A stretch of 64,000 nt of DNA from Bacteroidales bacterium Bact_19 (GTDB taxonomy: Bacteria; Bacteroidota; Bacteroidia; Bacteroidales; ML635J-15). How positions within the stretch are numbered: the first letter of the stretch is position 1; each line of letters opens with the position of its first letter. Below, in pieces: positions 38,900 to 50,244 of this stretch. A model generated the notes under the pieces. That model saw nothing but the letters and a program-made list of their open reading frames with translations. It made no database searches and was not told where the DNA came from. The DNA is taken from NCBI GenBank assembly GCA_001603595.1, contig LUZK01000029.1, positions 1 through 64,000 of the forward strand, in the 5' to 3' direction. A program made the translations under genes and the position numbers.

Positions 38900-41014
38900 T
38901 TATTTTAAATATTCATCAAGCCATGCTTTAAATTCCCTTTGCCACAATATGCTGTTTTGAGGTTTTAAAACAAAATGAGATTCATCGGGGAAATAAAGCA
39001 GTTTTGCATCTATACCGTTAAGTTTTGCTGCATTAAAAGCTTGTAAACTTTCTGTATAAGGAATCCTAAAATCATACCCACCTGTAATAATTAATATAGG
39101 AGTATTCCATTTGTGGACGAATCTATGTGGAGAATTTTTGTAAGAATTTTGAGCTACTTTATTTGTTTCGTCCCAATAAGGTCCACCAAGATCGTGATTT
39201 ACAAAGAATGTTTCTTCAGTTGCAGCATATTGTGATTCGAGGTTAAACATACCGCAATGAGCTATAAAGACCTTAAACAGTTTATTTTCATTATGTCCGG
39301 CTAACCAGAATACAGAAAAACCTCCATAAGATGCACCAACAGCACCAATTCTGTTTTCATCAATAAATGGTTCATTCTTACAATATTCCACAGCTGAAAT
39401 ATAATCTTTCATATTCTGGCCACCGTAATCGCCGGAAATTTGTTTGAGCCATTCGCTGCCAAAACCGGGAACACCCCTTCTATTTGGAGCAATGACAACA
39501 TATCCGTTTGCTGCCATCAGCTGAAAATTCCATCTATATGAAAAGAACTGAGAAACCGGACTTTGGGGACCTCCCTGACAATATAAAATTGCAGGATATT
39601 TTTTAGTAGCATCAAATTTTGGAGGAAGAATTAGCCAAACCAACATCTTCTTATTATCGGTAGTATTTACAAGCTTAGGAATTACTTTTCCAAATTCAAT
39701 TTTATCATAAATATGCTGATTAGTGTAAGTTAGTTGTTTTTCAGTACCATCAAAATCAACAGTGAATAATTCACTTGCCATTGACATAGACATTTTTTTA
39801 ACGATAAACCTATCTCCTGCAAGTTTAATGTCCTGATAATCATGATATCCATCGGTAATTTGAATTATTTCTCGAGTTGTCAAATCAAGAGTAAATATTT
39901 GATGAGTGCCTTTTATACATGAGATGAAATATATTTTGTCTTGTTTACTATTTATTTTTGGCCAAATTACGTGTTCAACACTGTAATCAAAATTTGATGT
40001 AAGGTTTTCCTTATTTCCTGTTTCAATGTCGAAAACAAAAAGTTTTTCGATATCGGATTCATAACCGGGAGTTTCCATACTACTCCAAACTAATTGTTTA
40101 GAATCGGAAGAAAATACAGGAAACCTGTCGTATCCGGGCATCCCCTTAGAAATGTTTTTTGTGATTCCGGTTGCTAATTCATATAAATAAATATCAGAAT
40201 CAGTACTTAAGGCATAGTCTATTCCTGTAAGTTTTTTGCAAGAATAAGCCACATATTTACCGTCAGGAGACCATGCAAACTCAGACTCATCAAAATATGG
40301 GCTCATAGGAGCATCATAAGGTTCTCCTTCTATAATATCTACAGGGTTCGAAACTTTATAATCTTTATCTAGATCTGCAATAAAAATATGAGAATAACTG
40401 TAATCTGTCCAGCTGTTCCAATGTCTGTACATTAAATCCTCTGTCATAATAACATTGGCTTTGGGCAAGTCAGGATAAATTTCTTGAGGAGTTTTGTCAA
40501 TTTTCACATCTGCAATTAGAATTATCTTATCACCTTTTGGTGAAATTTTGTATGCATTGATGCTTTTATCCCAATCTGAAACTTTTGTTCTGTTTTTTCC
40601 ATCCGGATCCATTACCCATAAAGCAACCGTATCAGTTTCGGTAGAAAGGTACATTATTTTTTTACCATCCCTGGTCCAAGACGGACTTAAATATGAAAAT
40701 TCGCCTCCGGTTAATCTTTTTGACTCACGTCCATCTACAGAAATAGTATAAATGTGAGTAAAGCCCTTATTCTTATCAACATCATAGTGAGTGATATTAT
40801 ACACTACTGTTTTTCCATCTGGGCTGATCTGAAAATCGCCAATCATACCAAACTTCCAAAGGATTTCCGGAGTAAGTATGCCATTTTTTATTTCTTCTTC
40901 TGTTAGAGAAACATTTGGCATATATTCTTCAACAACCTCAACTTGATCTCTTTTACTGTTACAGGCGACAATAATTAACGAAATAAAAATCAAAGGAATT
41001 ATTAATTTTTTCAT
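38900..41014 (-). CDS. S9 family prolyl oligopeptidase-type peptidase, lipoprotein
   Basis: PD40-like beta propeller; 'GAVGASYGGFSVFWLAGHNE' Gly-x-Ser-x-Gly; 'HFVLKPQNSILWQREFKAWLDEYL'; lipobox 'IIVACNS'. Confidence 0.93.
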   Translation of the reverse strand: MKKLIIPLIFISLIIVACNSKRDQVEVVEEYMPNVSLTEEEIKNGILTPEILWKFGMIGDFQISPDGKTVVYNITHYDVDKNKGFTHIYTISVDGRESKRLTGGEFSYLSPSWTRDGKKIMYLSTETDTVALWVMDPDGKNRTKVSDWDKSINAYKISPKGDKIILIADVKIDKTPQEIYPDLPKANVIMTEDLMYRHWNSWTDYSYSHIFIADLDKDYKVSNPVDIIEGEPYDAPMSPYFDESEFAWSPDGKYVAYSCKKLTGIDYALSTDSDIYLYELATGITKNISKGMPGYDRFPVFSSDSKQLVWSSMETPGYESDIEKLFVFDIETGNKENLTSNFDYSVEHVIWPKINSKQDKIYFISCIKGTHQIFTLDLTTREIIQITDGYHDYQDIKLAGDRFIVKKMSMSMASELFTVDFDGTEKQLTYTNQHIYDKIEFGKVIPKLVNTTDNKKMLVWLILPPKFDATKKYPAILYCQGGPQSPVSQFFSYRWNFQLMAANGYVVIAPNRRGVPGFGSEWLKQISGDYGGQNMKDYISAVEYCKNEPFIDENRIGAVGASYGGFSVFWLAGHNENKLFKVFIAHCGMFNLESQYAATEETFFVNHDLGGPYWDETNKVAQNSYKNSPHRFVHKWNTPILIITGGYDFRIPYTESLQAFNAAKLNGIDAKLLYFPDESHFVLKPQNSILWQREFKAWLDEYLK

Positions 41015-41028
41015 AAGTAAAATATTTA

Positions 41029-42054
41029 TTATCGTTGTTTTTTTATTACTTCATTTAAACCTTCAATAGCAAGATCATAATTTGGATGAATTTCCAGAAC
41101 CTTTCTATAATCTATTTCAGCAAGTTTATATTTTCCCATTTTTTCGTAAACAAAACCTCGGCTGTAGATTGCTTTTTCGGAATTTGGTCTTAACTCTATT
41201 GCCCGACTAAAGTATTTTAAGGCCTCCTCATTTTTGTTAAGAAAATTAGCATATATATATCCCAGGTTATAAAACGCTTCAAAGTAGGCAGTATCAAGTT
41301 CGGTAGCTTTAAGATATGATTGTTCGGCCTCATAATATTTGCCGAATTCCTGCAAAGCATATCCTCGATTATAAAAAACTTCTGCATTATCGGGAAAAAG
41401 ATTTGATGCCGTGTTAAAATATTCTAAAGCAATAGTATCCTTAAGTTTTGTGTAAATAAGTGCTAGAAGAATATAAGCCTGATCGTTATTCTTGTCATAT
41501 TCTAATGCTTTTTTTAGAGCATGGGTTGCATCTTGATAGGCTTCTGTTTCATTAAGTATTAAAGCTTTTAAAAAATATGATTCTGCGTTTTGAAGATTAT
41601 TTCGTTCAAGAATAATTATTTCCTGCATTGCTTCGCGATATAGTTGTATGTAAAAATATAAATATGCAAGTTTAATTCTTGCCTCAACATTTGCAGGATA
41701 ACTGGTCAAGCACTTTTTTAGAACATCGTTGGCAGATTTAGAATTTCCTTTTTGCAAATAGAGATCGGATAACTTAATATAAATATCCTGACGTGTAGAA
41801 TCTACTTTGAGAGCGACTTCCAAATCTCTGATTGCCTCTTTAAGATTATTTTCTTTTAGATATAACTCACTCCTTTTAACAAATAAATCAGCATTTTTGG
41901 GATTATTTCGAATTTCTTTCGATAGATCTTCTATTGTTAAAGTAGTGTCATTTAATATGTCAGCAGTATTTTTATTACCTGAATTTTTACAAGAGTAGAA
42001 AGAAAAGATCGTAAAAAAAGAAAAAATGAAAATTATAATAATACTCTTCTTCAT
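41029..42054 (-). CDS. TPR repeat lipoprotein
   Basis: Tandem TPRs ('AEVFYNRGYALQEFGKYYEAEQSYLKATELDTAYFEAFYNLGYIYANF'); lipobox 'FYSCKN'. Confidence 0.85.
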   Translation of the reverse strand: MKKSIIIIFIFSFFTIFSFYSCKNSGNKNTADILNDTTLTIEDLSKEIRNNPKNADLFVKRSELYLKENNLKEAIRDLEVALKVDSTRQDIYIKLSDLYLQKGNSKSANDVLKKCLTSYPANVEARIKLAYLYFYIQLYREAMQEIIILERNNLQNAESYFLKALILNETEAYQDATHALKKALEYDKNNDQAYILLALIYTKLKDTIALEYFNTASNLFPDNAEVFYNRGYALQEFGKYYEAEQSYLKATELDTAYFEAFYNLGYIYANFLNKNEEALKYFSRAIELRPNSEKAIYSRGFVYEKMGKYKLAEIDYRKVLEIHPNYDLAIEGLNEVIKKQR

Positions 42055-42056
42055 GT

Positions 42057-43067
42057 CTATTGCTTAAGTTTTTCAACGATTTTAGCTTCAATCTCTGCCC
42101 ATAATTCAGGATTATCTAAAAGTATATTTTTTACACTGTCTCTACCTTGCCCAAGTTTGGTTTCGCCATAGCTAAACCATGAACCGGATTTTTTAATTAT
42201 ATCATAATCAACGCCTAAGTCAATAATTTCTCCGATTTTACTTATTCCTTCGCCGTAAATAATATCAAATTCAGCTTTACGGAAAGGTGGAGCAAGTTTG
42301 TTCTTAACAACTTTTACTTTTACTCTGTTTCCGGTAATATCCTCTCCACCATCTTTAATCTGAGATGTTTTACGAATATCCAGGCGAATCGAGGCGTAAA
42401 ACTTGAGAGCATTTCCACCTGTGGTTGTTTCGGGATTGCCAAACATCACGCCGATTTTTTCTCTGAGCTGATTTATAAATATGCAGCAGGTTTGAGTTTT
42501 ACTGATATTTGCAGTTAATTTACGTAATGCCTGCGACATAAGACGAGCCTGCAGTCCCATTTTAGAATCTCCCATTTCACCTTCAATTTCGGCTTTGGGA
42601 GTAAGAGCTGCTACAGAATCAATTACAATTATATCTATTGCTCCCGATCTGATAAGATTATCTGCTATTTCAAGAGCTTGTTCACCGTGGTCGGGTTGTG
42701 AGATAATAAGGTTTTCTACATCAACGCCCAACTTTTCGGCATAGAATCTGTCGAAAGCATGCTCGGCATCAATAATGGCAGCAATTCCGCCATTTTTTTG
42801 AGCTTCGGCAATTGCATGTATTGCAAGAGTAGTTTTTCCGGATGATTCAGGTCCAAAAATTTCAATTACTCTACCACGAGGATATCCTCCTATTCCTAGT
42901 GCATAATCCAGTGAGATTGAACCGGATTTAATAATGGGAACTTCCTCAACCGGTTTTGAACCTAACATCATTATCGAACCTTTTCCATAATCTTTTTCGA
43001 TTTTACCCATTGCAAGCTGAACAGCTTTCAACTTTTCTTTTCTTATGTCTTCAGGATTGTTTGCCAT
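42057..43067 (-). CDS. recA: Recombinase RecA
   Basis: '[38 protein letters not shown]', '[36 protein letters not shown]'. Confidence 0.98.
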   Translation of the reverse strand: MANNPEDIRKEKLKAVQLAMGKIEKDYGKGSIMMLGSKPVEEVPIIKSGSISLDYALGIGGYPRGRVIEIFGPESSGKTTLAIHAIAEAQKNGGIAAIIDAEHAFDRFYAEKLGVDVENLIISQPDHGEQALEIADNLIRSGAIDIIVIDSVAALTPKAEIEGEMGDSKMGLQARLMSQALRKLTANISKTQTCCIFINQLREKIGVMFGNPETTTGGNALKFYASIRLDIRKTSQIKDGGEDITGNRVKVKVVKNKLAPPFRKAEFDIIYGEGISKIGEIIDLGVDYDIIKKSGSWFSYGETKLGQGRDSVKNILLDNPELWAEIEAKIVEKLKQ

Positions 43068-43070
43068 ATT

Positions 43071-43535
43071 TTATTCGTTTATTTTCTTTAATATTTGATT
43101 TGTATGTGCTTTTGTGTCAACTTTTTCGAAAATTTCAACTATAACTCCGCTTTCATTTAACACATAGGTTTTTCTTAAAACACCCATATATTTTTTGCCA
43201 TACATACTCTTTTCTCCCCAGGCTTCATAATCTTTTAAAATCTTTGCTTCAGGATCACTTATCAAATCAAAAGGTAAAGAGTATTTTTCTTTGAATTTAA
43301 AATGGCTCTGAACACTGTCGGGACTAATACCAACAACGCTGTAGCCTTTACTCAACCACATCTCGTAATTATCTCTCAAATCACATGCTTCGGCTGTACA
43401 GCCTGGAGTGTTATCTTTTGGATAAAAATATAAAATCAACTTTTTACCTTTAAAATCATCAAGACTAATTTCTTTGTTGTCTTGTGTAATACCTTTGAAA
43501 TATGGAGCTTTATCTCCCGGTTTTAATTTGTTCAT
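43071..43535 (-). CDS. bcp: Thioredoxin-dependent thiol peroxidase (Bcp/PrxQ)
   Basis: 'LYFYPKDNTPGCTAEACDLRDNY'. Confidence 0.95.
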   Translation of the reverse strand: MNKLKPGDKAPYFKGITQDNKEISLDDFKGKKLILYFYPKDNTPGCTAEACDLRDNYEMWLSKGYSVVGISPDSVQSHFKFKEKYSLPFDLISDPEAKILKDYEAWGEKSMYGKKYMGVLRKTYVLNESGVIVEIFEKVDTKAHTNQILKKINE

Positions 43536-43615
43536 AGTTAAATAATTAAAGTTCTACAAAAATAATTTTATCAATTTGTAAAACCATATTTTTAATCAAA
43601 AGTTTATTAACAAAA

Positions 43616-44068
43616 TTAATTTCTTTTATTATCGAAATACTCAGTTAAAATCGAACCGCATTCTTCGGCGAGAACTCCACCAATATACTCTGTTTTTGGA
43701 TGCAAAATATTTTTAGACACATTCGTAAATCCCCGTTTAGGATCATAAGCTCCGAAAACAAGCTCCGAAACACGACTCCAGAAAATTGCGCCTGCACACA
43801 TAACACAAGGTTCCAAAGTTACGTACAATGTACAATCATTTAAAAATTTTACTCCAAAAGTAGAAGAGGCAGAAGTTATTGCCAACATTTCCGCATGAGC
43901 AGTTACATCCTTAAGTAATTCTGTCTGATTATGAGCCCTGGCAATTATTTTTCCATTATGAACAATTACAGCTCCCACGGGGATTTCATCAGCCTCAAAT
44001 GCTTTTTTCGCTTCGAGAAGAGCCTGCCTCATAAAATTTTCATGTTCTGTTTTATTTTTTTTAGACAT
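43616..44068 (-). CDS. tadA: tRNA adenosine(34) deaminase TadA
   Basis: 'TAHAEMLAI', 'TLYVTLEPCVMCAGAIFWSRVSELVFGAYDPKRG'. Confidence 0.94.
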   Translation of the reverse strand: MSKKNKTEHENFMRQALLEAKKAFEADEIPVGAVIVHNGKIIARAHNQTELLKDVTAHAEMLAITSASSTFGVKFLNDCTLYVTLEPCVMCAGAIFWSRVSELVFGAYDPKRGFTNVSKNILHPKTEYIGGVLAEECGSILTEYFDNKRN

Positions 44069-44071
44069 TTA

Positions 44072-45487
44072 TTAATAGGGTTTTACTAAAATTTTCATAT
44101 CAGACATTTCAAAAATAGCATATTTTACCCCCTCCTTGCCAAAGCCGGATTCTTTTAAACCTCCGTAAGGCATATGATCCATCCTGAAAGTAGGTGATTC
44201 ATTTATCATTATACCACCGGCTTTAATTTTTGTGAACGCTATGTTCATCTCCTGAATATTATTGGTAAATACTCCTGACTGTAACCCAAACCTTGAATCA
44301 TTAACAAGATCAATAGCCTCATCGAAATTCAAATATTTTTCGATACAAACAACAGGTCCAAAAATTTCTTCTTTTCTCACTTTCATGTCTTTGTGAGTAT
44401 TTGTTAAGACTGTCGGATCAAGGTAGCTACCGGTTCTCTTACCACCTATCAGAACTTTTGCTCCTGAAATTACAGCTTCGTTAATCCAATTTTCAACTCT
44501 TATTGCATTAGTTTCATCAATCATAACAGATATATCTGTATCCGTTTCTAATGGATTCCCGTATTTTAATTTGGATGTCCGCTCAACAAACTTTCGCACG
44601 AAATTATCATAGATACTTTCGTGAACAAAAATCCTCTGAGTATGTATACAAACCTGTCCAGAATATGCAAAAGCTCCTGTTACACATTTAGCAACAGCCT
44701 CTTCAAAATCTGCCGATGGAGTTACAACTGCTGCTGCATTACCTCCAAGTTCAAGTGTAATTCTTTTCTTTCTGCAACGAGTTTTCATTTCCCAGCCAAC
44801 TTCCGGCGAGCCTGTGAAACTAATTTTTTTAATTCTTTCGTCTTCAATTAAAGGTTTGCTCACAATATGCGACATTGGTAAAACAGAAAATGCAGATTTT
44901 GGTAAATCCGTTTTATTAATTATTGCTGCAAGTTCAAGTGAGGAAACCGGTGTAGCACTTGCAGGCTTTAAAATTATGGGACATCCTGCAGCAATTGCAG
45001 GTGCTAGCTTGTGAGCTACAAGATTTAATGGGAAATTAAAAGGAGTGATTCCTGCAACTGTTCCAACAGGAAAAAGTTTTACCACAGCCTCCTTGCGTAA
45101 ATCCGAAAACCAATCCAATGATAAAATCTCCGAATAAATTCTCTTTGCTTCTTCGGCTGCGATAAGAAATGTTTGGGAGGCTCTCTCTGCTTCAATTAAG
45201 GCATATTTAAGCGGTTTTCCGGCCTCCATGGCAATAATTTCAGCCAACGTTTTTCGGTTTTCAAAAATTGCATCGGAAATTTGTTTCAGAATTTTGTATT
45301 TTGCCCCCGATGATAATTCAGACATTTCGTTCTCAACACCAACAGCTTTCTGAATACATTCCTCCAAAATTTTTTCATCAGCCATACAAACTTCGGCAAA
45401 ATATTCGTCTGTATATTTTTCTTTTACTTTTAGAATATCCTTAGTTTGAATAAAACTTCCGGCAGCATAAAGATAATAATGCTTCAT
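44072..45487 (-). CDS. Aldehyde dehydrogenase family protein
   Basis: 'ITLELGGNAAAVV', 'GAFAYSGQVCIHTQRIFV', 'EEIFGPVVCIEKY'; start trimmed to the second Met of the ORF. Confidence 0.92.
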   Translation of the reverse strand: MKHYYLYAAGSFIQTKDILKVKEKYTDEYFAEVCMADEKILEECIQKAVGVENEMSELSSGAKYKILKQISDAIFENRKTLAEIIAMEAGKPLKYALIEAERASQTFLIAAEEAKRIYSEILSLDWFSDLRKEAVVKLFPVGTVAGITPFNFPLNLVAHKLAPAIAAGCPIILKPASATPVSSLELAAIINKTDLPKSAFSVLPMSHIVSKPLIEDERIKKISFTGSPEVGWEMKTRCRKKRITLELGGNAAAVVTPSADFEEAVAKCVTGAFAYSGQVCIHTQRIFVHESIYDNFVRKFVERTSKLKYGNPLETDTDISVMIDETNAIRVENWINEAVISGAKVLIGGKRTGSYLDPTVLTNTHKDMKVRKEEIFGPVVCIEKYLNFDEAIDLVNDSRFGLQSGVFTNNIQEMNIAFTKIKAGGIMINESPTFRMDHMPYGGLKESGFGKEGVKYAIFEMSDMKILVKPY

Positions 45488-45540
45488 AGTCAAAAAATTT
45501 TTACCAAAGATATACATTTAGAAGGAAAATTCAAAAAAAG

Positions 45541-45613
45541 CCGGTTCGGGGAGGCTCGAACTCCCGACCCCATGATTAAGAGTCACGTGCTCTACCAACT
45601 GAGCTACGAACCG
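45541..45613 (-). tRNA. tRNA-Lys (anticodon CTT), no encoded CCA
   Basis: Cloverleaf read by eye: CGGTTCG acceptor / CGAACCG, anticodon loop CTCTTAA, T arm GGGAG-TTCGAGC-CTCCC. Confidence 0.93.
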
Positions 45614-45638
45614 GAAATATTTTTGATTGTTCGGGGTG

Positions 45639-45646
45639 CAAAATTA
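45639..45646 (-). promoter_or_regulatory. -7 box TAATTTTG (minus strand) upstream of tRNA-Lys
   Basis: caaaatta on + strand = TAATTTTG on - strand, with TTTG further upstream. Confidence 0.55.
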
Positions 45647-45704
45647 AAAAATATTTATAAAAACAAAAAATATTTTTTTTAGGAGAAGATCTAGGAGGTA
45701 CTCC

Positions 45705-48323
45705 TTACAGTCCGCAAATTTTCTTGATTTCGTTTAGTTTGTTTAGAGCTTCGAGTGGAGTTAGGCGGTCTATGTCAAAATTTCTTATTTCTTTTCGGAT
45801 TTGTGAAAGTACGGGATCTTCGAGCTGAAAGATGCTTAGCTGATAACCTTCACGATGTTGGGCAATTTTTTCAACTGGTTTACTAAGTTCGTTTTTTACA
45901 TTGAAATCTTTTGTTTTTCCTTCTAGTTGTTCAAGAATTTTACGGGCTCTGTATACTATTGACTTTGGCATTCCGGCCATTTGAGCTACATGAATACCAA
46001 AACTATGTTCGCTTCCTCCGGGTTTTATTTTTCTCAGGAAGATAATCTTTTCCTTTGATTCTTGAACAGATACATTAAAATTTTTTATTCGAGGAAAATA
46101 TTTTTCCATTTCGTTGAGTTCGTGATAATGAGTAGCAAAAAGCGTTTTAGCTTTTGCTGTGGGATGTTCGTGAATAAATTCTGCAATTGACCAAGCTATG
46201 CTGATTCCGTCATAAGTACTGGTTCCTCTGCCGATTTCGTCGAGTAAAATAAGGCTTCGCTGGGAGATGTTGTTCATTATACTTGCTGCCTCTATCATTT
46301 CAACCATAAAAGTTGATTCGCCCATGGAGATATTATCGGAGGCCCCTACTCTTGTGAAGACTTTATCAACAACACCTATTGAAGCAGATTCGGCCGGGAC
46401 AAAACTTCCAATCTGTGCCAAAATGCAAATCAGAGCTGTTTGACGTAGTAAAGCCGATTTCCCTGACATATTTGGGCCGGTAAGCATCATAATTTGTTGG
46501 GTTTGATCGTCAAGATATACAGAATTGCTCACATATACTTCTCCAGGTGGCAATTGTTTCTCTATCACGGGATGTCGTCCTTCCTTAATGTCAATGATTA
46601 GAGATTCGTTTACCTCAGGCTTAACATAATTATTTTCTAAAGCTGATTTTGAAAATGATAATAGACAATCAAGTTTTGCAATAAGATTTGCATTCTGTTG
46701 AAGTTTTGTAATGTAATTGGACGCAAATTCGAGTATTTCGTTATACAGCTTAAGCTCTAGACTTTGAATTTTTTCTTCGGCTCCAAGAATTTTCTCTTCG
46801 TATTCTTTTAGTTCCTCATTGATATATCGTTCTGCCGAGACAAGAGTTTGTTTACGAATCCATGTTTCGGGGACTTTATCTTTGTGTGTATTCCTAACTT
46901 CAAAATAATATCCGAATACATTATTAAAACCAATTTTAAGACTGGTGATTCCGGTACGTTCACTCTCTAATTTTTCGAGATTTTCGAGATAATCTTTACC
47001 TCCGTAAGCAAGTTTACGAAGTTCGTCAAGTTCTTGATTAAAATTTTCAGCGATGAAATTACCTTTACTCAAAATTGCAGGAGCTTCGAGATTGATGGAT
47101 TGGGTGATTTTCAAAACAAGTTCTTCGCAGCCGTAGAGTTTTTCACCAAAAGCCTGCAAATATGGATTTTCTGAATTTGACAAAATATTCTTTACCGAAG
47201 CAATTGCTTCGAGAGAATTTTTTATAGCAAGAAGCTCTCGTGGGTTAATTCTCAGAACTGCAATTTTGGAAGCCAATCTTTCGAGATCGCTAATAAGGCT
47301 GAGTTTTTCGTGGAGAAAATCTCGTAAATCGTCATCAGAGACAATTGCTTCGACGACATTAAGTCTTTCGTTAATTTTTTCAACAGATTTTAAAGGCAAG
47401 CTGATCCATCTGCGGAGTAATCGGCCACCCATTGGAGTAACCGTATTATCAATAACATCCAAGAGGCTTTTACCTTTCTCGTGGAGAGGATAAATAAGTT
47501 CGAGGTTTCGAATTGTAAATTTATCCAGCCACATATAGTTATCTTCATCAACCCTTGCAATGCCTGTTATGTGATCACGAACGGTATGGTTGGTATGATC
47601 CAAATATTCGAGAACTGCTCCTGCAGCAATAACTGCACTATCGAGATTTTCGATTCCGAAACCTTTTAAAGAGGTGGTTTTAAAATGGTTTGTGAGTTTA
47701 TCAAAAGCATAGTCGAAAGTAAAAACCCAGTCATCAAATCCAAAATTAACCTTAAAATCAGGAAATTTTTCTAAAAAATATTGCTTTTTGCTTTTTTCAA
47801 AAATGACTTCTTTAGGCTTAAAACTTTGCATCAATTTATCAATGTACTGCAAATTGCCTTGAGAAACAAGGAACTCTCCGGTAGAATGGTCGAGAAAAGC
47901 GACACCAATAATGTTGAGTTTACCTAGATAAACAGTTGCCAAAAAGTTATTTTGTTTATTTTCAAGGACATTGTCATTTATAGATATTCCGGGAGTAACG
48001 ACTTCGGTAATGCCACGTTTGACAATTTTTTTTGTAAGTTTCGGATCTTCGAGTTGTTCGCAAATTGCAACACGTTCACCAGCTCTAACAAGTTTAGGAA
48101 GATAAGTATCAAGTGCGTGATGCGGAAAGCCTGCCAGATCAATATATGCTGCTGAACCGTTTGCTCTTTTTGTAAGAGTAATTCCAAGGATGCGAGCTGT
48201 TTTTACAGCGTCTTCCTCAAATGTTTCGTAGAAATCGCCTACACGAAACAACAAAATTGCATCGGGATGTTTTGCTTTGATGCTATAATATTGTTTCATT
48301 AAAGGTGTTTCGGTTGCTATCAT
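45705..48323 (-). CDS. mutS: DNA mismatch repair protein MutS
   Basis: '[31 protein letters not shown]', '[21 protein letters not shown]', '[23 protein letters not shown]'. Confidence 0.98.
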   Translation of the reverse strand: MIATETPLMKQYYSIKAKHPDAILLFRVGDFYETFEEDAVKTARILGITLTKRANGSAAYIDLAGFPHHALDTYLPKLVRAGERVAICEQLEDPKLTKKIVKRGITEVVTPGISINDNVLENKQNNFLATVYLGKLNIIGVAFLDHSTGEFLVSQGNLQYIDKLMQSFKPKEVIFEKSKKQYFLEKFPDFKVNFGFDDWVFTFDYAFDKLTNHFKTTSLKGFGIENLDSAVIAAGAVLEYLDHTNHTVRDHITGIARVDEDNYMWLDKFTIRNLELIYPLHEKGKSLLDVIDNTVTPMGGRLLRRWISLPLKSVEKINERLNVVEAIVSDDDLRDFLHEKLSLISDLERLASKIAVLRINPRELLAIKNSLEAIASVKNILSNSENPYLQAFGEKLYGCEELVLKITQSINLEAPAILSKGNFIAENFNQELDELRKLAYGGKDYLENLEKLESERTGITSLKIGFNNVFGYYFEVRNTHKDKVPETWIRKQTLVSAERYINEELKEYEEKILGAEEKIQSLELKLYNEILEFASNYITKLQQNANLIAKLDCLLSFSKSALENNYVKPEVNESLIIDIKEGRHPVIEKQLPPGEVYVSNSVYLDDQTQQIMMLTGPNMSGKSALLRQTALICILAQIGSFVPAESASIGVVDKVFTRVGASDNISMGESTFMVEMIEAASIMNNISQRSLILLDEIGRGTSTYDGISIAWSIAEFIHEHPTAKAKTLFATHYHELNEMEKYFPRIKNFNVSVQESKEKIIFLRKIKPGGSEHSFGIHVAQMAGMPKSIVYRARKILEQLEGKTKDFNVKNELSKPVEKIAQHREGYQLSIFQLEDPVLSQIRKEIRNFDIDRLTPLEALNKLNEIKKICGL

Positions 48324-48433
48324 TTATGAAAAAATATTTTTGGTAAAAATACTAAATAAGATTAAAATTTACATTAAAAAGTCATTCGTAATTTTCAGAA
48401 CAAAAAACTTTCGGGTTTAGAGTTGTAAAAATT

Positions 48434-49951
48434 TTAATGTTTAAAATGTCGAAATCCGGTGAATACCATGGCAATATTGTTTTTATTGCAAAAATCAATA
48501 CTATCTTGATCGCGAATTGAACCTCCGGGCTGAATTACTGCATTTATTCCTTCTTTCGAAGCTAATTCAATAGAATCACTGAAAGGGAAGAAAGCATCTG
48601 AGGCCATAACTGCACCATTAAGATCAAATCCGAAGGACTTTGCTTTTTCAATTGCTTGTTTCAGGGCATCAACTCTGGAAGTTTGACCTGTTCCGCTGGC
48701 AAGTAATTGCTTATTTTTGGCCAAAACAATGGCATTACTTTTTGTATGTTTTACAAGTTTATTTGCAAAAATCAAATCTTCGATTTGTTCTTTTGCAGGC
48801 TTAAGATTTGTTACAAATTTAAATTCTTCCTGAGTTTCGACTTTAGTATCGCGATCTTGCAGCAGAAATCCGTTTAGCGAACTCCTTAAAGTTTTATTAG
48901 GAAGTTCGATTGATTTTTGAAGCAGAATAATTCTGTTTTTCTTTTGTTTTAGAATTTCGAGAGCTTCAGGAGTATAATCTGGAGCAATAATAATTTCAAT
49001 AAATATTTTATTTATTTCCTCTGCTGTTTGATTATCTACAATCTTATTGCAAACAATAATACCTCCAAAAGCAGATACGGGATCAGCCGCTAAAGCATCT
49101 TTCCATGCTTCAGTTAGATTTTCCCGAGAAGAAAACCCGCAAGCATTATTATGTTTAATAATTCCAAGACTTGTTTCTTTGAAATCGGATATTAAATTTA
49201 CGGCAGCATCAATGTCCAGAATATTGTTGTAGGAGATTTCCTTTCCATTCAATTGTTCAAACATTTCGTAAAATTCTCCAAAAAATACAGCTTCTTGATG
49301 CGGATTTTCGCCGTATCTTAAAATTTGTGGCTTATGAGAAGAAATTTTTAAAAACGAATTATTATATTTATCGAACCAATTAAATATTGTAGAATCATAA
49401 TGTGAACACACGGCGAAGGCTTCCATAGCAAACTTACGACGGGTTTCTAAATCAGTTTCGCACTTGTTTTCTTCTAGTATTCCAGCTAACTCGTGATACT
49501 GACCTCTGTGAGAAATAATAAACACATCATTATAATTTTTTGCAGCAGCCCTAATTAATGAAATTCCTCCAATATCAATTTTTTCAATAATTTCTGACTC
49601 GTCTTTGGTTGATTTTACAGTCTCCTCAAAAGGATATAAGTCTACTATTACCAAGTCAATTTCAGGAATTTCATATTTAAGAAGTTGCTCTTGATGATCT
49701 TGTTTATCTCTTATTGCCAAAATTCCACCGAAAACTATCGGATGTAAAGTCTTAACCCTTCCATCGAGTATTGAAGGATAACCCGTAATATTTTCAATAC
49801 TTTCTACAGGAAATCCCAAATTATCAATAAAATCCTTTGTACCACCTGTTGAATAAATCTTTACACCATAATTATTCAAACTCTTAACAATTACATCCAG
49901 TCCGTCCTTATAAAAAACAGAAATTAAAGCTGATTTTATTCTTTTTCTCAT
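48434..49951 (-). CDS. purH: Bifunctional AICAR transformylase/IMP cyclohydrolase
   Basis: 'GVKIYSTGGTKDFIDNLG', 'DGRVKTLHPIVFGGILA', 'LRYGENPHQEAVF', 'HNNACGFSS', 'VIQPGGSIRDQDSIDFCNKNNIAMVFTGFRHFKH'. Confidence 0.97.
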   Translation of the reverse strand: MRKRIKSALISVFYKDGLDVIVKSLNNYGVKIYSTGGTKDFIDNLGFPVESIENITGYPSILDGRVKTLHPIVFGGILAIRDKQDHQEQLLKYEIPEIDLVIVDLYPFEETVKSTKDESEIIEKIDIGGISLIRAAAKNYNDVFIISHRGQYHELAGILEENKCETDLETRRKFAMEAFAVCSHYDSTIFNWFDKYNNSFLKISSHKPQILRYGENPHQEAVFFGEFYEMFEQLNGKEISYNNILDIDAAVNLISDFKETSLGIIKHNNACGFSSRENLTEAWKDALAADPVSAFGGIIVCNKIVDNQTAEEINKIFIEIIIAPDYTPEALEILKQKKNRIILLQKSIELPNKTLRSSLNGFLLQDRDTKVETQEEFKFVTNLKPAKEQIEDLIFANKLVKHTKSNAIVLAKNKQLLASGTGQTSRVDALKQAIEKAKSFGFDLNGAVMASDAFFPFSDSIELASKEGINAVIQPGGSIRDQDSIDFCNKNNIAMVFTGFRHFKH

Positions 49952-50244
49952 ATTAGTTTTTTTGCTTCAAAATTATAAAAAGAATTTTCTATTAAAACAA
50001 TTGTTGATATAATTTCTTATCTAATTATTTTGTAAAGTTTTATAGTTTATTTAATTGAGCTTTTATCACCACAGATTACAAAAATTTATTTGTTTCTCGT
50101 GCACTTATTTTCTTTTATTTTTATAAGGTTCTGCATTATTTTTTCTTTTATCCAAAATTAACTTGTTTTATTGTTGTTTTACTGTACGGATTGGAATAGA
50201 ATGTTTGTTTTGTAGTATTTTTATCTTTTTGCCTTTTCTTAATC